DNA of 11,293 bases from positions 1 through 11,293 of the forward strand of contig JBBIJR010000100.1 in the NCBI GenBank assembly GCA_037445875.1. The letters are read 5' to 3'. Positions 7,241 through 11,293 of the stretch are shown piece after piece; the first letter of the stretch is position 1, and every line of letters begins with the position of its first letter. The notes under the pieces were generated by a model. It was not told where the DNA came from and did no database searches. It worked only from the letters and a program-made list of their open reading frames with translations. A program made the translations under genes and the position numbers. This stretch comes from JBBIJR01 sp037445875. Lineage in GTDB: Bacteria; CLD3; SB21.

Positions 7241-8272
7241 ATGAAAAAGATAATCGCAGCTTTGTTGGCCCTCCTGGTCCTGGGCGCAAGCCGCGGATAC
7301 GCCGGAGAGGACAAGATCGGAGAGGCAGGATTCATGTTCCTGAAGATCCCGGTCGGCGCCCGCGAGACGTCCATGGGCCTGAACGGGTTAACATCGACAA
7401 CAGGAGCCGCCGCGTTGTATTGGAACCCTGCCAACGTTTCGGCGGCGGAAGGCGTCAGTGTTGCCTTTTCGTATCTGAACTATTTTGCGGGAATCAACTC
7501 CAACTACTTCGCCATCGCGGCGCCAATCGGCGAGGTCGGGACGTTTTCCGCCAGCCTCAACTACCTCAGTTACGGGGATATCGAGATCACGACCGTGGAT
7601 CAGCCGCAGGGAACCGGTTCGAGCTACTCTCCCTATGACATGGCCCTGACGTTCGGCTATTCCAAGCAGATCACGGACCGCGTGAGCGGAGGTCTAGGTG
7701 TGAAGTTCCTGTATTCGAAGATCGCAGAGGTCAACGCGTCCGGCGTGGCCTTCGACTTCGGCTTCACCTACAATACTCAGTATCGTGGGCTTAAGCTGGG
7801 CTTCACGGCAGTGAATATTGGCTTGCAATCGCGATACCAGGGAGACGGCCTCACGGTGCAGGAGGTGTTGGACACGGACCTCGGCAATCAGGTCGTCTTC
7901 TGGAAGATCGGCACCGAGCCGTTCGAATTGCCTGCATCCGTCAACTTCGGGCTGAGCTTCGACATGTACCGCACCGAGCAGAACAGCGTGACCGGTGTCG
8001 TCGAGGAGAACGTTAACAATCTCCAGGCGAACCGGACGAATTTCGGCGTTGAGTACGGCTTTAAAGACATGTTCTTCCTGAGAGGCGGCTATTCCAGCAG
8101 TTTCCAGAAGAACGTCGACTTTACGGCCGGAGGCAACGGCGGAGGTTATTCCTTTGGCGCCGGTGTGCAGTACAAGATCACGGAGAAGTCCCGTGTAACG
8201 TTGGACTACGGTTACCTGGATATGGGTATTTTCGACGCGACCCATCGGTTCTCGGTCAACATCGGTTTCTAA
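7241..8272 (+). CDS. PorV/PorQ-family outer membrane beta-barrel protein
   Basis: This 343-residue protein belongs to the PorV/PorQ (UPF0164-like, FadL-related barrel) family. Known members work in type IX secretion: PorV shuttles cargo from the translocon to the attachment complex, and PorQ anchors PorZ at the surface. Residues 1-21 are a signal peptide (cleavage after GYA). The family signature follows directly: AGFMFLKIPVGARETSMG (29-46) and ALYWNPANVS (58-67). The remainder alternates amphipathic strands with glycine-rich turns and ends in HRFSVNIGF, a C-terminal beta-signal with final Phe. There is no cysteine. Its length is nearer that of PorQ than PorV, but it cannot be assigned to either. 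GGAG at 7232-7235 lies 5 bases before the ATG. It sits between two genes for proteins with T9SS-type C-terminal domains, which suggests a dedicated shuttle or anchor. Confidence 0.9.
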   Translation: MKKIIAALLALLVLGASRGYAGEDKIGEAGFMFLKIPVGARETSMGLNGLTSTTGAAALYWNPANVSAAEGVSVAFSYLNYFAGINSNYFAIAAPIGEVGTFSASLNYLSYGDIEITTVDQPQGTGSSYSPYDMALTFGYSKQITDRVSGGLGVKFLYSKIAEVNASGVAFDFGFTYNTQYRGLKLGFTAVNIGLQSRYQGDGLTVQEVLDTDLGNQVVFWKIGTEPFELPASVNFGLSFDMYRTEQNSVTGVVEENVNNLQANRTNFGVEYGFKDMFFLRGGYSSSFQKNVDFTAGGNGGGYSFGAGVQYKITEKSRVTLDYGYLDMGIFDATHRFSVNIGF

Positions 8273-8299
8273 AACTGAGCACATAACGAGTCTGAAGAG

Positions 8300-8340
8300 G
8301 AACCCGCCGGGCGCCCTTGGCACGGCGGGTTCTGTGTTCT
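8300..8340 (+). terminator. Intrinsic-terminator-like hairpin after the PorV/PorQ-like gene
   Basis: GAACCCGCCG (8300-8309) pairs perfectly with CGGCGGGTTC (8323-8332), a 10-bp stem. Within the 13-nt loop, GCC (8313-8315) can pair with GGC (8319-8321). The tail TGTGTTCT is T-rich but interrupted. It starts 27 bases after the stop of gene 3 and ends before the ribosome binding site of gene 4. It probably ends or attenuates the transcript of genes 1-3. No clear promoter for gene 4 was found between it and 8368, so some read-through is likely. Confidence 0.6.
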
Positions 8341-8367
8341 TGAGTCACGCGATTCCAGGAGAGAGCA

Positions 8368-11244
8368 ATGAAAACCATATTGACGATTTCGCTTCTGTTT
8401 GTCTTTTCCGCCGTGTGGGTCCACGCCCAGATTTTCACCGGTCCGGCATCGGGATCGGTGTCCGGCGGTGTTGTGGTGTCCACCGGAACAATGACCAACA
8501 TGACGGGACAACTTCTTCCGGGTACGCCGGTCCGTCCGAGAAACCATGTACCCATCGAATTCGTCCCACGAGATATGAGCCTGCGTGAGACCGAGGGACC
8601 GGCGGAGGGCAGCAACTTTGTATTCGACCCTGCGGTTAACGGTACGGCGCTTGGAACAGAGCCGCCGCTCCTGTTGAACAGCTTTCCCGGCATACCGCAG
8701 ACGAACTCAATTCCTCCGGACCCCTACTGCGCGGCCGGTCCCGACCATGTAATGGTAGTGGTCAACAGCACGTTTCGCATCTACGATAAATATGGGAACA
8801 TTGAATACACGATCCTGGCTGATCCCTGGTTTAGCTCGGTGCTTCCGAGTCCTGGTGCCTTCGATCCGAAGGTTACTTACGACCACTTCGCTCAACGATG
8901 GATCATGGTCTGGCTCCAACAGGACGATGGCAGCCTGACGTCCCATTTCTTGCTGTCAGTGTCGGACGATTCGAATCCAAACGGAACGTGGTACAACTGG
9001 GCCCTTCCTGCAAACGTGAACGGCTCGACGCCCGTTTCGAACTGGGCCGACTATCAAGGCGTGGGTTATGACAGTCTGGCCATATACCTCACGAGCAATC
9101 AGTTCGCATTCGGCGGTAGTTTCCAGTATGCCAAGGTCCGGGTGATCGGGAAGGCGCAACTGTACAACAACACGGCGGGACCGGTCACGTGGATGGATCT
9201 GTGGGACATTCGGGATCCGCTGAGCACGGGCACTCGCGTATTCACTATCCGGCCGACCCGTACGTACACCCAGACGGACACCTTCTGCCTCATCAACCGG
9301 TCGCCTTTTTCCGACCCACAGTCGTATGTTAATTTGTTCAAGCTGACCGGTCCCCTGACGACACCTAATCTGACGGGAAGTCACGTTACCGTGACGGCCT
9401 ATCGAACGCCGCCCCTGGCCGATCAGTTAGGCGGGAGTACTATTGGAATTGAGTCGGGAGGTTCCCACTTTCGTAATGAGCCCGTGTTCAAGAACGGATA
9501 CCTGTGGGCCACCCACGCCGTGGCATCCGGCTCGAGCTTTCAATACGGCAGCGTCAACTACTTGAAAATCGATGTCCATGCGAGCACAGCCGCCGAAGAC
9601 TACACGATCGGTGCCGACACGTACTGGTACTTCTATCCGGCCCTGGCTCTGGACGATGACAACAATCTCTTGTTGACCTACTCCCGGTCGGGTACCACTG
9701 AGTACATCGGTGCCTTCTACACAGGCGTTCGAGCATCCGACCCTCCGGGCACATTTACCGGCAGCCATGTGCTTAAGGAGGGGGAAGCCAATTACGTGAA
9801 GGACTTCGGGAGCGGTCGCAATCGGTGGGGAGACTACATGGGCGCATGGACCGATCCCAGGGATCCCCACAGTATCTGGATATTCACGGAGTACGCCGAG
9901 TCGCCGGCCAACACCTGGGGCGTCTATGTGGGCCGCGTGCTCGTGACCCCTTTTGGCGTCCCACGTGTGTATGCGTCCATCGACACCCTGGAGTTCCAAC
10001 CGCAGGAAGCAGGAACAACAAGCGACGAAGGCCAAGTCTCGCTTCGGAATCTGGGTGAGGATACGCTCATTATCTCGAGTCTCTCCATCAACGGTACCCA
10101 CTACCAGATCACCTCCAGTCACTCTTTTCCCATTAGCCTCGGCTATCTGGATAGCGTCGATGTCACGGTGACGTATTCGCCCACATTGGCTGCGCAGGAC
10201 ATCGAACACCTCGTGGTCCAGAGCAACGACGGTGTGCAGGGAACGGTTAACGTTCCGCTGAAGGGGAGGGGCTACGTGATTGATCCAACCGTCAGCGGCG
10301 AAATGTACGCTGCGGGGACGGCAGGAAACGGCAGTTTGTACGGGCTGAGTACCGGCCAGGCCGTGCTCATCGGCGAAACTCAGTACTCGGAAATCAAATC
10401 TCTGACTGTCCGACATTCGAACAATGAACTGTACGGGTTCGTCATTTCCGGTAGTACCAGTATCCTCGTTCGGGTGAATTCAACGCTCGGAGATGCCTAT
10501 CCGAAGGCCACGCTCCCGTTCAATACGCTGAAGGCCCTCGAGTTCGACCAGAACGATTCGCTTTACGGAATACTGACAAACGGCAAGTTGATCCGCATCA
10601 ATCCGGAGAACGGGGATACTGTCGGAGTGAGCAGCACGGGCGTGACCAGCGTAAACGGTCTGGCGGCCCATCCCATAACCAACGACCTGTGGATCATGAA
10701 GAGCGATGGACGTCTTTACCAGGTCTATCGCTTCGAAGCACCGGGCAGGCTTGTACTGACACCTGGCCTGTCCTCAACTCGCGATCTCGCTTTCGGAGCC
10801 AATGGAACGTTGTTTGCCCTGGTCAACACGGGAGCGGACCTGTACGTGATCGATACGACCGCGGGTGCTTCGGTTCTATGGAGCACGGGAGTCTCCGGTC
10901 TCAACGGCCTGGCTCTACGGGGAAATCTCGTCGGCATACAGGAGCCCCAGGCGGTCCTGATACCGTCGAAGTTCGCCTTGCATCAGAGCTATCCCAACCC
11001 CTTCAACCCGAGCACCACCATTCGCTACGAGGTGCCTACGGACAGCCGCGTACAGATCAAGGTTTACAACACTATCGGCCAGATGGTGGCCACTCTGGTC
11101 GACACGAGAATGAAGGCGGGTGCCCACGAAGTGCAATGGAACGGACGAAATACGTCCGGTGTCCTGGTGAGCAGCGGCGTCTATCTGTATACGATGGAAG
11201 CGGCAGGATTCCGCAAATCACGGAAGATGATCCTCTTGAAGTAG
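8368..11244 (+). CDS. Secreted propeller-like protein with ASH-type domain and T9SS type A sorting domain
   Basis: An exported protein of 958 residues; its biochemical role is unknown. Residues 1-20 are a signal peptide (cleavage after VHA). Residues about 100-530 look like a beta-propeller-style exoprotein region, with PPDPYCAAGPDHVMVVVNS (116-134) and RNRWGDYMGAWTDP (484-497), a WGDY motif that I know from secreted proteins with sialidase-like folds. Residues about 533-637 resemble an ASH/choice-of-anchor-D Ig-like domain. Residues about 650-857 contain five evenly spaced blade-like repeats. The end (about 868-958) is a canonical T9SS type A sorting domain: YPNPFNPSTTIRYEVP, VYNTIGQMVATLVD, GVLVSSGVYLYTM and final KMILLK. 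T9SS should export it and then cleave or attach it at the surface. AGGAGAG at 8357-8363 precedes the ATG by a normal distance. Cys121 and Cys307 are the only cysteines. Confidence 0.9.
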   Translation: MKTILTISLLFVFSAVWVHAQIFTGPASGSVSGGVVVSTGTMTNMTGQLLPGTPVRPRNHVPIEFVPRDMSLRETEGPAEGSNFVFDPAVNGTALGTEPPLLLNSFPGIPQTNSIPPDPYCAAGPDHVMVVVNSTFRIYDKYGNIEYTILADPWFSSVLPSPGAFDPKVTYDHFAQRWIMVWLQQDDGSLTSHFLLSVSDDSNPNGTWYNWALPANVNGSTPVSNWADYQGVGYDSLAIYLTSNQFAFGGSFQYAKVRVIGKAQLYNNTAGPVTWMDLWDIRDPLSTGTRVFTIRPTRTYTQTDTFCLINRSPFSDPQSYVNLFKLTGPLTTPNLTGSHVTVTAYRTPPLADQLGGSTIGIESGGSHFRNEPVFKNGYLWATHAVASGSSFQYGSVNYLKIDVHASTAAEDYTIGADTYWYFYPALALDDDNNLLLTYSRSGTTEYIGAFYTGVRASDPPGTFTGSHVLKEGEANYVKDFGSGRNRWGDYMGAWTDPRDPHSIWIFTEYAESPANTWGVYVGRVLVTPFGVPRVYASIDTLEFQPQEAGTTSDEGQVSLRNLGEDTLIISSLSINGTHYQITSSHSFPISLGYLDSVDVTVTYSPTLAAQDIEHLVVQSNDGVQGTVNVPLKGRGYVIDPTVSGEMYAAGTAGNGSLYGLSTGQAVLIGETQYSEIKSLTVRHSNNELYGFVISGSTSILVRVNSTLGDAYPKATLPFNTLKALEFDQNDSLYGILTNGKLIRINPENGDTVGVSSTGVTSVNGLAAHPITNDLWIMKSDGRLYQVYRFEAPGRLVLTPGLSSTRDLAFGANGTLFALVNTGADLYVIDTTAGASVLWSTGVSGLNGLALRGNLVGIQEPQAVLIPSKFALHQSYPNPFNPSTTIRYEVPTDSRVQIKVYNTIGQMVATLVDTRMKAGAHEVQWNGRNTSGVLVSSGVYLYTMEAAGFRKSRKMILLK
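10393..10938 (+). repeat. Five degenerate blade-like protein repeats inside gene 4
   Basis: The unit hydrophobic-x-x-L-x-hydrophobic, a polar turn, then LYG or a variant recurs at residues 676-691 (LTVRHSNNELYGF), 721-735 (LEFDQNDSLYGI), 762-777 (LAAHPITNDLWIM), 804-818 (LAFGANGTLFAL) and 845-857 (LALRGNLVGI). The period is about 40-45 residues, typical of beta-propeller blades. The DNA of the units is not repetitive, so the repeats are old or selected at the protein level. Whether they make a complete propeller, possibly with the segment at 655-670 as a further blade, is unclear. Confidence 0.5.
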
Positions 11245-11286
11245 TATGGAGACGGCGTAAAGTCAAGTGTTCATAAAAAAGACTCG

Positions 11287-11293
11287 AGAGGAG
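11287..11293 (+). promoter_or_regulatory. Probable ribosome binding site of a further gene beyond the window
   Basis: The window ends with AGAGGAG, the same Shine-Dalgarno type used by the genes inside it, 42 bases after the stop of gene 4. No hairpin is visible in 11245-11286, so the next gene may share the gene 4 transcript. No start codon is visible. Confidence 0.4.

Noticed and set aside
11246..11260. Small ORF starting at ATG 11246
   Set aside because: It stops after four codons (TAA at 11258-11260) and has no ribosome binding site of its own.
1..11293. CRISPR arrays, insertion sequences, tRNA or rRNA genes
   Set aside because: No direct repeats with spacers, transposase-like proteins, terminal inverted repeats or cloverleaf-like segments were seen.

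Overview
The window comes from a diderm bacterium with a type IX secretion system (T9SS), most likely a member of the FCB group (Bacteroidota/Ignavibacteria/Calditrichota-like lineages). Evidence is the combination of an Oar/CarboxypepD_reg-type TonB-dependent receptor, a PorV/PorQ-family outer membrane barrel, and exported proteins ending in T9SS-type C-terminal domains. The genes have strong GGAG Shine-Dalgarno sites, and an E. coli-like TTGACA-17-TATATT promoter precedes the first gene. Both are unusual for core Bacteroidetes, so I favour a deeper FCB lineage (Ignavibacteria, Kapabacteria, Calditrichota, KSB1 or Marinimicrobia). The exact phylum cannot be fixed from this window. Coding DNA is moderately GC-rich, which explains the long open antisense frames.

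Layout, all on the + strand. Positions 1-81 may be the tail of an upstream gene, followed by a terminator-like hairpin (91-120) that abuts the promoter at 119-147. A leader of about 325 nt, with several small hairpins but no gene, leads to a 998-aa TonB-dependent receptor (480-3476). After 40 bp comes a 1218-aa exported multidomain protein with an FN3-like region and a divergent T9SS/FlgD-like C-terminal domain (3517-7173). A short gap holding a 9-bp hairpin with a UUCG loop leads to a 343-aa PorV/PorQ-family barrel (7241-8272). A terminator-like hairpin (8300-8332) separates it from a 958-aa secreted protein (8368-11244) with a propeller-like N-terminal half, an ASH-type Ig domain, a second propeller-like repeat region and a textbook T9SS type A sorting domain. 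The window ends on AGAGGAG, probably the ribosome binding site of another gene.

All four complete genes carry N-terminal signal peptides, so everything here is built for the cell envelope. A plausible reading is an outer-membrane module: the receptor for TonB-dependent uptake, the PorV/PorQ-like barrel as a shuttle or anchor, and the two large exoproteins as its cargo or surface partners. No SusD partner, catabolic enzyme, RNA gene, CRISPR array or mobile element was seen. The substrate of the receptor and the function of both exoproteins remain unknown.
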